Assembly: GCF_010095445.2 (NCBI RefSeq)
Contig: NZ_WFGV02000038.1
Span: forward strand, 1-64,000
Source of the DNA: Pseudomonas sp. TNT3
GTDB taxonomy: Bacteria > Pseudomonadota > Gammaproteobacteria > Pseudomonadales > Pseudomonadaceae
Length of the DNA: 64,000 nucleotides
Reading direction: 5' to 3'
In this document: positions 42,566-52,174 of the stretch, piece by piece
How positions within the stretch are numbered: position 1 is the first letter of the stretch
How the letters are laid out: every line of letters begins with the position of its first letter
The notes under the pieces: model-generated
The model's database searches: none
Told to the model about the DNA's origin: nothing
What the model saw: the letters and a program-made list of their open reading frames with translations, nothing else
Program-made: the position numbers and the translations under genes

Positions 42566-43861
42566 TTATTCCTGATTTTCGCCACGCTCGCGGGCAATGG
42601 CGCGGTAGCCAATATCCTTGCGATAGAAACAGCCTTCCCAGTCTATTTTGGCCGCCAGCTTGTAAGCCTGCTGCTGAGCCGCATCGACACTGACGCCCAT
42701 TGCGGTTGCGCACAGTACACGACCACCGGCGGTCACTACCTGACCGTCTTTCAGCGCGGTACCTGCGTGGAAGACTTTACCCTCCAGTGCCGCCGCTGCA
42801 TCCAGACCGTTGATGGCAACACCTTTGGCGTAATCGCCGGGGTAGCCGCCGGCGGCGAGCACAATGCCGACGCTCGGACGTGGATCCCACTGTGCTTCGA
42901 CTTTATCCAGCGCTTGCGCGAGTGCTGCTTCGACCAGCAATACCAGGCTCGACTGCAAACGCAGCATGACCGGTTGGGTCTCAGGGTCACCGAAACGGCA
43001 GTTGAACTCGATGACTTTTGGGTTACCAGCTTTGTCTATCATCAAACCGGCATAGAGGAAACCGGTGTAGACGTTGCCTTCCTCGGCCATGCCGCGAACG
43101 GTCGGCCAGATCACCAGGTCCATCACGCGTTTGTGCACTTCGCTGGTGACCACCGGGGCAGGGGAGTAAGCACCCATGCCGCCCGTGTTGGGGCCGGTGT
43201 CGCCGTCGCCGACGCGTTTGTGATCCTGGCTGGTGGCCATCGGCAGCACGTTCTTGCCGTCGACCATGACAATGAAGCTGGCTTCTTCGCCGTCCAGAAA
43301 CTCTTCGATGACCACGCGGGAACCGGCCTCACCGAAGGCATTACCGGCCAGCATGTCGCGTACGGCGTCTTCGGCCTCGATCAGTGTCATGGCAACGATC
43401 ACGCCTTTGCCGGCGGCCAGGCCGTCGGCCTTGATCACGATCGGTGCGCCTTTTTCATGCAGATAGGCCAGGGCTGGCTCGATCTCGGTGAAGTTCTGGT
43501 AGTCGGCGGTCGGGATCTTGTGGCGAGCCAGGAAGTCCTTGGTGAACGCTTTCGAGCCTTCCAGCTGGGCCGCGCCAGCCGTTGGGCCGAAGCAATCCAG
43601 GCCGCGGGTGCGGAACAGGTCGACAACGCCCGCCACCAGCGGTACTTCCGGACCAACGATGGTCAGCGATACGTTTTTCTCGGCGAAGTCAGCCAGCTGC
43701 TCAAGCGCCAGCACGTCGATGGCGACGTTTTCGCACTTGGCTTCAATGGCGGTGCCGGCGTTGCCTGGCGCGACGAAAACTTTCTGCACACGCGGATCCT
43801 GAGCCACTTTCCAGGCCAGTGCGTGTTCACGGCCACCGCTGCCAATGATCAAAACATTCAT
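42566..43861 (-). CDS. purD: Phosphoribosylamine-glycine ligase
   Basis: A 431-residue ATP-grasp enzyme making glycinamide ribonucleotide in purine synthesis. N-terminal VLIIGSGGREHALAWKV, PLVAGVVDLFRTRGL, the ATP-grasp segment PIVIKADGLAAGKGVIVA, GPNTGGMGAYSPAPV and NCRFGDPETQPVM are all present. Length is typical. It follows purH on the same strand after a 155-base gap with a palindrome, the usual purH-purD order in Pseudomonas. Confidence 0.98.
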   Translation of the reverse strand: MNVLIIGSGGREHALAWKVAQDPRVQKVFVAPGNAGTAIEAKCENVAIDVLALEQLADFAEKNVSLTIVGPEVPLVAGVVDLFRTRGLDCFGPTAGAAQLEGSKAFTKDFLARHKIPTADYQNFTEIEPALAYLHEKGAPIVIKADGLAAGKGVIVAMTLIEAEDAVRDMLAGNAFGEAGSRVVIEEFLDGEEASFIVMVDGKNVLPMATSQDHKRVGDGDTGPNTGGMGAYSPAPVVTSEVHKRVMDLVIWPTVRGMAEEGNVYTGFLYAGLMIDKAGNPKVIEFNCRFGDPETQPVMLRLQSSLVLLVEAALAQALDKVEAQWDPRPSVGIVLAAGGYPGDYAKGVAINGLDAAAALEGKVFHAGTALKDGQVVTAGGRVLCATAMGVSVDAAQQQAYKLAAKIDWEGCFYRKDIGYRAIARERGENQE

Positions 43862-43913
43862 TTCAAAAACCTCGGATGACGCTAATTCTGTGGAGCACCG
43901 CAGAGATGCTTTT

Positions 43914-44004
43914 CTGTAGGAGTGAGCCTGCTCGCGATTGCGGTCTTTCAGTCACTGCTGCTTTGACTGATCAATAGCTATCGCGAGCAGGCTCACTCCT
44001 ACAG
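43914..44004. repeat. Palindromic repeat between purH and purD
   Basis: Perfect 25-bp inverted arms (43914-43938 and 43980-44004), CTGTAGGAGTGAGCCTGCTCGCGAT and its complement, enclose 41 bp. Same family as 16403-16498. Confidence 0.85.
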
Positions 44005-44016
44005 TGGATCGTGTAC

Positions 44017-45624
44017 TTAGTGACGGAAGTGGCGCATGCCGGTGAAGACCATGGCGATGCCGGCCTCATCAGCCGCAGCAATCACTTCCGCATCGCGCAT
44101 CGAGCCACCTGGCTGGATCACTGCGGTGATACCCACCTTGGCTGCGTTGTCCAGGCCATCGCGGAACGGGAAGAACGCGTCGGAGGCCATTACCGAGCCT
44201 GCTACCTGCAAGCCGGCGTGTTCCGCCTTGATCGCGGCAATGCGTGCCGAGTTCACTCGGCTCATCTGGCCAGCGCCGACACCGATGGTCTGACGGTTCT
44301 TGGCGTAGACGATGGCGTTGGATTTAACGTACTTGGCGACTTTCCAGGCGAAGATCAGGTCGTTGATTTCCTGTTCGGTCGGGGCGCGTTTGGTCACGAC
44401 TTTCAGATCTTCGCTGCCGATCATGCCGATGTCGCGGCTCTGTACCAGCAGGCCACCGTTGACGCGCTTGTAGTCCCACGCCGCAGCGCGATCAGCCGAC
44501 CACTCGCCGCACGCCAGCAGGCGCACGTTGGCTTTCGCGGCCACGATGGCGCGGGCTTCTTCACTGACGCTCGGGGCGATGATCACTTCGACGAACTGAC
44601 GCTCGACGATAGCCTTGGCGGTTTCAGCATCCAGTTCGCGGTTGAAAGCGATAATGCCGCCGAATGCCGATTCGGTATCAGTGGCGTAAGCCAGCTCGTA
44701 GGCCTGACGGATGCCGCCTTCGGCGTCCGGGCTCACGGCGACGCCGCATGGGTTGGCGTGCTTGACGATCACGCAGGCTGGCTTGACGAAGCTCTTCACG
44801 CATTCCAGCGCGGCGTCGGTGTCGGCCACGTTGTTATACGACAGCTCTTTGCCTTGCAGCTGGGTTGCGGTGGCGATGCCGACTTCGGCCGGCTTGGCTT
44901 CCACGTAAAACGCCGCGCTCTGGTGCGGGTTCTCGCCGTAGCGCATTTCCTGAGCCTTGACGAACTGGCTGTTGAAGGTGCGCGGGAATTCGCTGCGACC
45001 TTCAGTGCTGAGAGTGTCAGCGGCCTGGTTCACGGTGCCCATGTAGTTGGCGATCATGCCGTCGTAGGCAGCGGTGTGTTCAAAGGCCTTGAGCATCAGG
45101 TCGAAACGCTGAGCGTAGGTCAGGCCGCCGGCCTTGAGGCCTTCCAGTACATTGGCGTAGTCGCTGGCGTTCACCACGATGGCCACGTCTTTGTGGTTCT
45201 TGGCTGCAGAGCGAACCATGGTCGGGCCGCCGATATCGATGTTTTCGATAGCGGTCGGCAGGTCGCAGCCCGGCTTGTTGATGGTGGCTTCGAACGGGTA
45301 CAGATTGACCGCTACCAGGTCGATCGGCTTGATGCCGTGCTCGTTCATGATGGCATCGTCGATACCGCGACGACCGAGGATCCCACCGTGGATTTTCGGG
45401 TGCAGAGTCTTGACCCGACCGTCCATCATTTCTGCAAAACCGGTGTAATCCGCGACTTCCACTGCGGCAACGCCATTGTCGCGCAGCAGCTTGAACGTTC
45501 CGCCGGTGGAGAGGATCTCGACGCCCAGGGCTTCAAGCTCCTTGGCGAATTCGAGGATCCCGGTCTTGTCGGAAACGCTGATCAAGGCGCGGCGGATCGG
45601 CAGGCGGGTAGTCTGGTCGGTCAT
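44017..45624 (-). CDS. purH: Bifunctional AICAR formyltransferase/IMP cyclohydrolase
   Basis: A 535-residue enzyme for the last two steps of IMP synthesis. The N-terminal cyclohydrolase (RRALISVSDKTGILEFAK; STGGTFKLL; DGRVKTLHPKIHGGILGRRG) is followed by the formyltransferase domain (MRYGENPHQSAAFY; KHANPCGVAV; SDAFFPFRDGLD). I use the ATG at 45624, with GGAAA upstream, over an upstream in-frame start. A terminator-like hairpin separates it from fis. Confidence 0.98.
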   Translation of the reverse strand: MTDQTTRLPIRRALISVSDKTGILEFAKELEALGVEILSTGGTFKLLRDNGVAAVEVADYTGFAEMMDGRVKTLHPKIHGGILGRRGIDDAIMNEHGIKPIDLVAVNLYPFEATINKPGCDLPTAIENIDIGGPTMVRSAAKNHKDVAIVVNASDYANVLEGLKAGGLTYAQRFDLMLKAFEHTAAYDGMIANYMGTVNQAADTLSTEGRSEFPRTFNSQFVKAQEMRYGENPHQSAAFYVEAKPAEVGIATATQLQGKELSYNNVADTDAALECVKSFVKPACVIVKHANPCGVAVSPDAEGGIRQAYELAYATDTESAFGGIIAFNRELDAETAKAIVERQFVEVIIAPSVSEEARAIVAAKANVRLLACGEWSADRAAAWDYKRVNGGLLVQSRDIGMIGSEDLKVVTKRAPTEQEINDLIFAWKVAKYVKSNAIVYAKNRQTIGVGAGQMSRVNSARIAAIKAEHAGLQVAGSVMASDAFFPFRDGLDNAAKVGITAVIQPGGSMRDAEVIAAADEAGIAMVFTGMRHFRH

Positions 45625-45655
45625 TTCAATTTCCATCAAAAGCAAAGGAGTCAGC

Positions 45656-45688
45656 AAAAAAGGCGACCGTTTTTACGCGGGCGCCTTT
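45656..45688 (-). terminator. Terminator between fis and purH
   Basis: On the minus strand, AAAGGCG and CGCCTTTTTT form a stem closed further by CCG/CGG around a short A-rich loop, ending in six Ts. It lies 18 bases after the fis stop and 32 before the purH start, so it could end the dusB-fis transcript or attenuate purH. Confidence 0.75.
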
Positions 45689-45705
45689 CTGGTTTGATTG
45701 AATGC

Positions 45706-46026
45706 TTACAGCAAATCGTACTGCTTGAGTTTCTTGCGCAGTGTGCCCCGGTTGAGTCCGAGCAGCTCACTCGCCTTGGTCTGGTTGCCCTTGACGTAGT
45801 TCATCACGCACTCGAGCAGGGGAGCCTCGACTTCGGAGAGCACCAGGTTGTACACATCCGTGACGGCAGCGCCCTCAAGGTGGGCGAAATAATTGTGCAG
45901 CGCCTTCTCGACACTCCCGCGAAGGGTCTGACCTTCTTCGCTCGGCGTATTGAGGTGCTGTTTCAAATTCACGTTGTCGCTCACGGGTGTTGTTCCACTC
46001 ACTAAAGTCTCGGTCATCATCGTCAT
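45706..46026 (-). CDS. fis: Nucleoid protein Fis
   Basis: A 106-residue DNA-bending protein with the near-invariant C-terminal helix-turn-helix GNQTKASELLGLNRGTLRKKL and the LRGSVEKALHNYF segment. It regulates growth-phase genes, rRNA promoters and DNA topology. Its ATG overlaps the dusB stop, the conserved dusB-fis operon of gammaproteobacteria. Confidence 0.97.
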   Translation of the reverse strand: MTMMTETLVSGTTPVSDNVNLKQHLNTPSEEGQTLRGSVEKALHNYFAHLEGAAVTDVYNLVLSEVEAPLLECVMNYVKGNQTKASELLGLNRGTLRKKLKQYDLL

Positions 46027-47033
46027 GCGGCCACCCCTTCTCCGTCCCCTGTCAGGCTCTTATAACGTTCGGCGAAGAAGCCCTGAACGTTGGCGCATTG
46101 TGCTTCCGTATCTTCCAAACGATTGAAGTGGGCGCGAAATTCCCTGGCGCCCGGCAAGGTTGCGAGATACCAGCCCACATGCTTGCGAGCAATGCGCACG
46201 CCCATGACATCTCCATAGAAGACGTGCAGCGCGGCCAAATGCTCTAGCAGTATGCGTTCCACCTCGATCAATTCCAGCGCCGGAAGTTTTTCACCAGTAC
46301 GCAGGTAATGATCGATCTCGCGAAAAATCCATGGCCGCCCCTGGGCAGCACGGCCAACCAGCAGGCCATCGGCACCGGTCGCGTCAAGCACGTACCGGGC
46401 CTTTTCCGGCGAATCGATATCGCCGTTGGCAAAGACCGGAATCGACACCGCCTGCTTGATCGCGGCAATGGTGTCGTACTCGGCTTCACCGGTGTACAGA
46501 TCGGCCCGGGTGCGGCCATGGACCGCTAGCGCCGTTATGCCTGCCTGCTCGGCGATCTTCGCCACCGTCAGGCCGTTCTTGTTGTCCCGGTCCCACCCGG
46601 TCCGGATCTTCAGGGTGACCGGCACATCGACTGCGGCCACGACGGCCTGCAGGATCTCGGTTACCAACGCTTCATCTTTCAACAGCGCAGATCCGGCAGC
46701 CTTGTTGCAGACCTTCTTCGCCGGGCAACCCATGTTGATGTCAATAATCTGTGCGCCCAGTTCGACGTTGGCCCGAGCCGCATCCGCCAGCATCTGTGCA
46801 TCCCCACCGGCGATCTGTACCGAGCGCGGCTCGGGATCACCTTCGTGGATCATGCGCATGCGCGATTTGCGGGTGTTCCACAAACTCATGTCGCTGGTCA
46901 CCATTTCCGAGACTACAAGTCCTGCACCCAATCGCTTGCACAGCTGACGAAAGGGCTGGTCGGTGACGCCCGCCATGGGGGCGAGAATCAAGCCGTTGTG
47001 CAATGTATATGGACCGATGCGTACCGCCGACAT
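46023..47033 (-). CDS. dusB: tRNA-dihydrouridine synthase DusB
   Basis: A 336-residue flavoenzyme that reduces uridines in the tRNA D-loop. LAPMAGVTDQPFRQLCKRLGAG near the start, the catalytic cysteine segment NMGCPAKKVCNKAAGSALL, KIRTGWDRDN and VHGRTRADLYTGEA are diagnostic. First gene of the dusB-fis operon. Confidence 0.97.
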   Translation of the reverse strand: MSAVRIGPYTLHNGLILAPMAGVTDQPFRQLCKRLGAGLVVSEMVTSDMSLWNTRKSRMRMIHEGDPEPRSVQIAGGDAQMLADAARANVELGAQIIDINMGCPAKKVCNKAAGSALLKDEALVTEILQAVVAAVDVPVTLKIRTGWDRDNKNGLTVAKIAEQAGITALAVHGRTRADLYTGEAEYDTIAAIKQAVSIPVFANGDIDSPEKARYVLDATGADGLLVGRAAQGRPWIFREIDHYLRTGEKLPALELIEVERILLEHLAALHVFYGDVMGVRIARKHVGWYLATLPGAREFRAHFNRLEDTEAQCANVQGFFAERYKSLTGDGEGVAA

Positions 47034-47218
47034 AGGACTTCCCTGTTGTGGGGCCGGATCATGAGAGTTCGAAAAAGGGTTGGCATGATACCCGCTCTCG
47101 ATGACTGGATAAAGGCTGAATTGAACAAAATCTGAACAACTATTCTGTTATCGCCAGCGGTTTGGTCCACGCGGGCAAAGTCAGAAATCCGTCGCCAATC
47201 CGGGATCAGTGAACCGTT

Positions 47219-48439
47219 TCACTCGGGAGAGTGGAAACTCAAGCTGTAGTTCACCGCTTTGGAGCCTGGATCCAGAATGTCCAGCGCGATGTGGATCGGT
47301 GTTTGTGGTGGCATTTCTGCCATGCCTTCGAGGTCGCCGCTCAGGTACTCGCCAGGTTTGAATCGACGGCTGGCGATCAGGTGACCGTTGAGGTCGGCAA
47401 AGCGCAACTCCAGCAGCGGAAACGGCTGGGAGAATGCGGCCCGGTTATAGATGATCGCATCGACTACCAGTGCGCCGCTGAAGTCCGGATGGCTACGAAC
47501 CACCAGGTTGCTGCTCTTTATTTTGGCAATGTCGACTTTGGATGGCACGGTGCAACCAAACTGCGGGCACAGTTGCTGGAACCAAGGGCGGTATTGGTCC
47601 TGGCGCGCGAGTTCTTCGAAATGGTAAGCCACGTACTGGCCGGCGAGGGCGCCGGCGGCGAGCACGATCAACAGCAACCAGAAAAACCGTCGACCCCAGG
47701 GGGAGCGACGTTTTTGCCAGTCCAGTTGCAGCGGATCGTCGGTCAGATCCTGCAGGGCTTCGGCGCGGCCGTTCGGTTCGCTGCGCTTCTTGCGCAAGGG
47801 CTCTATGGAAGGCAGGTCGTCTTCAAGATCATCGACGTCGGCGGTTGCGGACAAGCGTTCGCGCGGTGGTGGCGAGTCGAGCACCAGGTCCTGACGCACC
47901 AAGGGCGGACGAGGTTCATCGTCGAGTTCCACCAGCTCCAGCGTCAACGACGGTTCGGTGCGTGCCGGTTTGAGCAGGACAGTCGGCGGTTTCGTGTCTT
48001 CTTCAATGTCGTCGGCCTGAGCGCGATCGGCTGCTGACTCACTGAACAGGCTGTCGGCCCACGGCGCTTCATCGTGATCGGTAGTGTCGCGACGAGCGCT
48101 CAACGTGTCTTCGCGATGGCGACCAAATTCGGTGGTCGGCTGTATTTCCCGTTGCTCAAGTCGGGCGAGTTCTTCGTCCAGGTCCAGGCTGTCGAGATCC
48201 AGCTCGGCGGCGGTCCACTGTTTCAGGCTGATCGCCCGTTGCTCTGGCGGCTCGACGGTGGCGGGAATCGCAGACGCCGCTTCCTGACCAAGACTCTGCT
48301 CCAGCAGCTGCTTGGCGGCATTGAATACTTGCAAGCACGAGCCGCAACGAACCACACCACGGGCCACGCTCAACTGAGCATGGCTGACGCGGAAGCTGGT
48401 TTGGCAATGCGGGCACTGAGTGACGAAGCTGTCGGTCAT
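47219..48439 (-). CDS. Zinc-ribbon DUF3426 membrane protein
   Basis: A 406-residue protein. The N-terminus is a MJ0042-type zinc ribbon (QCPHCQTSFRVS, then VRCGSCLQVFNA; two CxxC pairs). A long acidic, disordered stretch (about 60-250) leads to one transmembrane helix (FFWLLLIVLAAGALAGQY, about 262-280) and a DUF3426 domain (about 290-400). Function unknown. It follows prmA by 30 bases on the same strand, an arrangement conserved in Pseudomonas. Confidence 0.85.
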   Translation of the reverse strand: MTDSFVTQCPHCQTSFRVSHAQLSVARGVVRCGSCLQVFNAAKQLLEQSLGQEAASAIPATVEPPEQRAISLKQWTAAELDLDSLDLDEELARLEQREIQPTTEFGRHREDTLSARRDTTDHDEAPWADSLFSESAADRAQADDIEEDTKPPTVLLKPARTEPSLTLELVELDDEPRPPLVRQDLVLDSPPPRERLSATADVDDLEDDLPSIEPLRKKRSEPNGRAEALQDLTDDPLQLDWQKRRSPWGRRFFWLLLIVLAAGALAGQYVAYHFEELARQDQYRPWFQQLCPQFGCTVPSKVDIAKIKSSNLVVRSHPDFSGALVVDAIIYNRAAFSQPFPLLELRFADLNGHLIASRRFKPGEYLSGDLEGMAEMPPQTPIHIALDILDPGSKAVNYSLSFHSPE

Positions 48440-48469
48440 GCGGCGATCCGGATTATGCAGGCGCTCATT

Positions 48470-49348
48470 CTAGCGCCGACGGCCTGTGATGCGCACCCAG
48501 CCATCGCGATTGGCGATCGGGTCCAGATCGAAGTCCTGGGCGTAGGCTTTGGCGACGTCTTCACCTTGTTCGGCAAGAATGCCGGACAGAGCCAGGCGGC
48601 CACCTGGTTTGACCAGGCTGGACAGCTGCGGAGCCAGGTAGACCAGCGGGCCGGCGAGAATGTTGGCAACCAGCACGTCAGCCTGAACCTGTGGCAGGTC
48701 TTCTGGCAGGTAAAGCGGGAAGAGCGCTTCAGCGATGTTGTTGCGCCCGGCGTTGTCGCGCGACGCTTCCAGCGCCTGCACGTCGATGTCGGTACCGACC
48801 GCTTCCTTGGCACCCAGCAACAGGGCGGCAATTGCCAGAATTCCCGAGCCACAACCGAAATCCAGCACGTTGCAGTCTTTCAGGTCCTGACCGTCCAGCC
48901 ATTCAAGGCACAGCGCGGTGGTGGGGTGAGTGCCAGTGCCAAACGCCAGGCCCGGGTCCAGCAGAATGTTCACGGCGTTTGGTTCGGGCGCAGCGTGCCA
49001 GCTTGGCACGATCCACAGGCGTTGACCGAAGCGCATTGGCTGGAAATCGTCCATCCAGCTGCGTTCCCAATCCTGGTCTTCAATGATTTCGCTGTGATGC
49101 TCGGGCAGCGGGTTGCCGGTCAGCAATTCAAGGTGGGCCAGAACGCTGGCGGCTTCGGTGCCATCTTCGAACAGGGCCAGCAAATGTGTATGCGACCAGA
49201 GAGGCGTGGTGTTGAGTTCCGGCTCGAAGATCGGCTGATCTTCGGCGTCCATGAACGTTACCGACACGGCGCCCACTTCAAGGAAAGCGTCTTCGTAGGT
49301 TTCGGCTTGTTCTGGGCTGATGGCGAGACGGACTTGCAGCCAAGGCAT
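48470..49348 (-). CDS. prmA: Ribosomal protein L11 methyltransferase
   Basis: A 292-residue SAM-dependent enzyme that trimethylates L11. The N-terminal substrate domain (PWLQVRLAISPEQAETYED) is followed by the methyltransferase motif VLDFGCGSGILAIAALLLGA, LDPGLAFGTGTHPTT, and VANILAGPL. I start at 49348 (AAAGG upstream); the longer frame runs through a palindromic region. Confidence 0.97.
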   Translation of the reverse strand: MPWLQVRLAISPEQAETYEDAFLEVGAVSVTFMDAEDQPIFEPELNTTPLWSHTHLLALFEDGTEAASVLAHLELLTGNPLPEHHSEIIEDQDWERSWMDDFQPMRFGQRLWIVPSWHAAPEPNAVNILLDPGLAFGTGTHPTTALCLEWLDGQDLKDCNVLDFGCGSGILAIAALLLGAKEAVGTDIDVQALEASRDNAGRNNIAEALFPLYLPEDLPQVQADVLVANILAGPLVYLAPQLSSLVKPGGRLALSGILAEQGEDVAKAYAQDFDLDPIANRDGWVRITGRRR

Positions 49349-49477
49349 GGCGGGCACCTTTGAAAAATATTGATTGCAGCCTAGCGGGCTGCGAGAAGCG
49401 CGCAAGTTTACGCGAGCGCGGGGCGTTTGTGGGAGCGGACAGCGCCGAACGCCGCTCAGTTGAACCGTGACACCCCC

Positions 49478-49603
49478 GTAGCAGCTGGCGAAGCCTGCGT
49501 TCGACTGCGCCGTGGCGAGGGGATGGATCCCCGTAGGGTCGCGCAGCGGCCCCAATTCTTCACGACTGCTGCGCAGCCGGACGCAGGCTTCGCCAGCTGC
49601 TAC
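49478..49603. repeat. Nested palindrome, GTAGCAGCTGGCGAAGCCTGCG type
   Basis: Perfect 23-bp outer arms (49478-49500 and 49581-49603). The interior begins with a degenerate copy of the GGCGAGGGGATnnATCCCCGT unit seen at 14522, plus GCGCAGCGGCCCC. A second copy of the composite is at 56205-56355. Confidence 0.8.
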
Positions 49604-49636
49604 ACGGGTGTGTTGCAGGTCGGAAGAGGTGTCCCA

Positions 49637-49670
49637 GAAACAACAAAGCCGCCCGAAGGCGGCTTTGTTG
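49637..49670 (-). terminator. Terminator after accC
   Basis: A perfect 13-bp stem CAACAAAGCCGCC/GGCGGCTTTGTTG (49641-49653 and 49658-49670) with a CGAA loop is followed on the minus strand by TTTCT. It lies 14 bases after the accC stop and ends the aroQ-accB-accC run. Confidence 0.9.
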
Positions 49671-49683
49671 ATCAGGCTTAAGC

Positions 49684-51042
49684 TTAGTGCTTGTCGCCAG
49701 CCAGCTTGTGTTCCAGGTAGTGGATGTTGATACCACCTTTGCAGAAGCCTTCATCGCGGACCAGGTCGCGGTGCAGCGGGATGTTGGTCTTGATCCCGTC
49801 GACCACGATTTCGTCCAGCGCATTGCGCATGCGCGCCAGCGCTTCGTCACGGGTTGCGCCGTAGGTGATCAGCTTGCCGATCAACGAATCGTAGTTCGGC
49901 GGAACGGCATAGCCACTGTACAGGTGCGAGTCGACGCGAACGCCGTTGCCGCCTGGAGCGTGGAAATGCTTGACCGTGCCCGGGCTTGGCATGAAGGTTT
50001 TCGGGTCTTCGGCGTTGATCCGGCATTCCAGCGCGTGACCGCGGATGACGACGTCATCCTGGGTGTACGACAGCTTGTTGCCAGCGGCGATGCTGAGCAT
50101 CTCCTTGACGATGTCGATGCCGGTGACCATTTCAGTGACCGGGTGCTCAACTTGAACGCGGGTGTTCATTTCGATGAAATAGAACGCCCCGTTCTCGTAC
50201 AGGAACTCGAAAGTGCCCGCGCCACGGTAATTGATGTCGATGCACGCCTTGACGCAGCGAGCGAGCACTTCCTGGCGAGCCTTCTCGTCGATGCCCGGTG
50301 CCGGCGCTTCTTCGAGAACCTTCTGGTGACGACGTTGCAGCGAGCAATCGCGGTCGCCCAGATGGATGGCGTGGCCCTGGCCGTCGGAAAGAACCTGGAC
50401 TTCCACGTGGCGTGGGTTGGTCAGGAATTTTTCCAGATAGACCATCGGGTTGCCGAACGCCGCGCCAGCTTCGGAGCGGGTCAGTTTTGCCGAGGAGATC
50501 AGGTCTTCTTCTTTATGCACAACGCGCATACCGCGACCACCACCGCCGCCAGCGGCTTTGATGATCACCGGATAACCGACTTCGCGACCAATGCGCAGAG
50601 CGGTTTCTTCGTCTTCAGGCAGCGGGCCGTCGGAACCCGGAACGGTTGGAACGCCAGCAGCGATCATGGCGTGCTTGGCCGATACCTTGTCGCCCATCAG
50701 GCGGATGGTGTCGGCTTTCGGACCAATGAACGCGAAGCCGGAGTTCTCGACCTGTTCAGCAAAATCAGCGTTTTCCGCAAGGAAACCGTAGCCTGGGTGA
50801 ATGGCGGTAGCGCCGGTCACTTCAGCAGCGGCGATGATTGCCGGAATGTGCAGGTAAGAGTGCGCGGCCGATGCCGGACCGATGCAAACGGATTCGTCTG
50901 CCAGGCCCAGGTGCATCAGCTCTTTGTCAGCTTTGGAGTAAACAGCGACAGTCTTGATGCCCATCTCTTTGCAGGCACGCAGAATCCGCAGGGCAATCTC
51001 ACCGCGGTTGGCGATCAGAACTTTTTCCAACTTCGCAGTCAT
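49684..51042 (-). CDS. accC: Acetyl-CoA carboxylase, biotin carboxylase subunit
   Basis: A 452-residue ATP-grasp enzyme carboxylating biotin on AccB in the first step of fatty acid synthesis. VLIANRGEIALRILRACKEMG at the start, PVIIKAAGGGGGRGMRVV, FIEMNTRVQVEHPVTE and LECRINAEDP are diagnostic. I start at 51042, with GGAG upstream. It lies directly behind accB. Confidence 0.98.
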   Translation of the reverse strand: MTAKLEKVLIANRGEIALRILRACKEMGIKTVAVYSKADKELMHLGLADESVCIGPASAAHSYLHIPAIIAAAEVTGATAIHPGYGFLAENADFAEQVENSGFAFIGPKADTIRLMGDKVSAKHAMIAAGVPTVPGSDGPLPEDEETALRIGREVGYPVIIKAAGGGGGRGMRVVHKEEDLISSAKLTRSEAGAAFGNPMVYLEKFLTNPRHVEVQVLSDGQGHAIHLGDRDCSLQRRHQKVLEEAPAPGIDEKARQEVLARCVKACIDINYRGAGTFEFLYENGAFYFIEMNTRVQVEHPVTEMVTGIDIVKEMLSIAAGNKLSYTQDDVVIRGHALECRINAEDPKTFMPSPGTVKHFHAPGGNGVRVDSHLYSGYAVPPNYDSLIGKLITYGATRDEALARMRNALDEIVVDGIKTNIPLHRDLVRDEGFCKGGINIHYLEHKLAGDKH

Positions 51043-51059
51043 CAAAGTTTCTCCGCGGT

Positions 51060-51521
51060 TCAAACGATGGTGAACAGCGGTTGGTCGTACTCAACCGGCT
51101 GGCCGTCTTCGACGAGGATGGATTCGATCACACCGCTGGTTTCAGCTTCGATGTGGTTCATCATCTTCATCGCTTCAACGATGCACAGGGTGTCGCCTTT
51201 CTTCACGGTCTGGCCAACTTCAACGAAGGACGGCGAGCTTGGCGAAGATTTGCGATAGAAGGTGCCGACCATAGGCGAACGGGCAACAGTGCCGTTCAGA
51301 ACTGGCGCGGCCGGAGCAGCAGGCGCGGCAGCGGCAACCGGAGCAGCAGCAACTGGCGCAGGCGCCGGAGCATGCATGGGAGCCGGTGCGTAGTACTGCT
51401 GAGCTGGAGTCTTGCTGTGGCGGCTGATACGTACGGACTCTTCGCCTTCTTTGATCTCGAGCTCGTCGATGCCGGACTCTTCCAGCAATTCGATCAGTTT
51501 CTTAACTTTACGGATATCCAT
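51060..51521 (-). CDS. accB: Biotin carboxyl carrier protein
   Basis: A 153-residue carrier. The N-terminal helix region (MDIRKVKKLIELLEESGIDE) is joined by an Ala/Pro-rich linker (about 45-75) to a biotinyl domain with EAMKMMN; biotin attaches at K119. It shuttles carboxyl groups between AccC and the carboxyltransferase. Confidence 0.98.
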   Translation of the reverse strand: MDIRKVKKLIELLEESGIDELEIKEGEESVRISRHSKTPAQQYYAPAPMHAPAPAPVAAAPVAAAAPAAPAAPVLNGTVARSPMVGTFYRKSSPSSPSFVEVGQTVKKGDTLCIVEAMKMMNHIEAETSGVIESILVEDGQPVEYDQPLFTIV

Positions 51522-51545
51522 GAATCATCAACTCCCAAGGGTCGG

Positions 51546-52001
51546 TCAGGGGCGTATAGCTTGTTGTTCAAGCTGCTCTAGGGCGGCCTCCAGGGCCAGT
51601 CGATAACCGCTGGCGCCAAGGCCGCAGATCACTCCCACCGCTACGTCGGAGAAGTAAGAGTGATGGCGGAAAGGTTCGCGTTTGTACACGTTAGACAAAT
51701 GCACTTCGATGAATGGGATGCTCACCGCCAGCAACGCGTCACGTAATGCGACGCTTGTGTGTGTAAAAGCTGCTGGGTTGATCAAAATGAAGTCCACACC
51801 TTCGCCTTTCGCGGCGTGGATGCGGTCGATCAATTCGTACTCGGCGTTGCTTTGCAGGTAGAGCAGATGGTGACCGGCTTCGCGAGCATGGCGTTCCAGG
51901 TCCTGGTTGATCTGCGCCAGCGTCGTCGCGCCATAGGTGCCCGGTTCGCGGGTGCCGAGCAAGTTCAGGTTGGGTCCGTGCAGAACCAGTAAGGTTGCCA
52001 T
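51546..52001 (-). CDS. aroQ: Type II 3-dehydroquinate dehydratase
   Basis: A 151-residue enzyme of the shikimate pathway: VLHGPNLNLLGTREPGTYG, the catalytic tyrosine region, QSNAEYELIDRIH, INPAAFTHTSVALRDAL and EVHLSNVYKREPFRHHS. I use the ATG at 52001. First gene of the aroQ-accB-accC run. Confidence 0.97.
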   Translation of the reverse strand: MATLLVLHGPNLNLLGTREPGTYGATTLAQINQDLERHAREAGHHLLYLQSNAEYELIDRIHAAKGEGVDFILINPAAFTHTSVALRDALLAVSIPFIEVHLSNVYKREPFRHHSYFSDVAVGVICGLGASGYRLALEAALEQLEQQAIRP

Positions 52002-52174
52002 CTGCTGTTCCTTGTTATCTGTGAGCAATTGTCAGAACTCGGCGACTATGCCGCAAAGCCTTTGTGACTGTCCAGTTCTATGCAATAGCCAGCACGATGG
52101 CCGATGTTTGCGCGAAATATATGACCGTGTAATTAATTCCGGTCATTCGCCTTCTGAACACGTTCGGCGAAGTC

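Noticed and set aside
44011..46005. 664-residue plus-strand frame opposite purH and fis
   Set aside because: Antisense shadow of two certain genes; no ribosome binding site or family motif.
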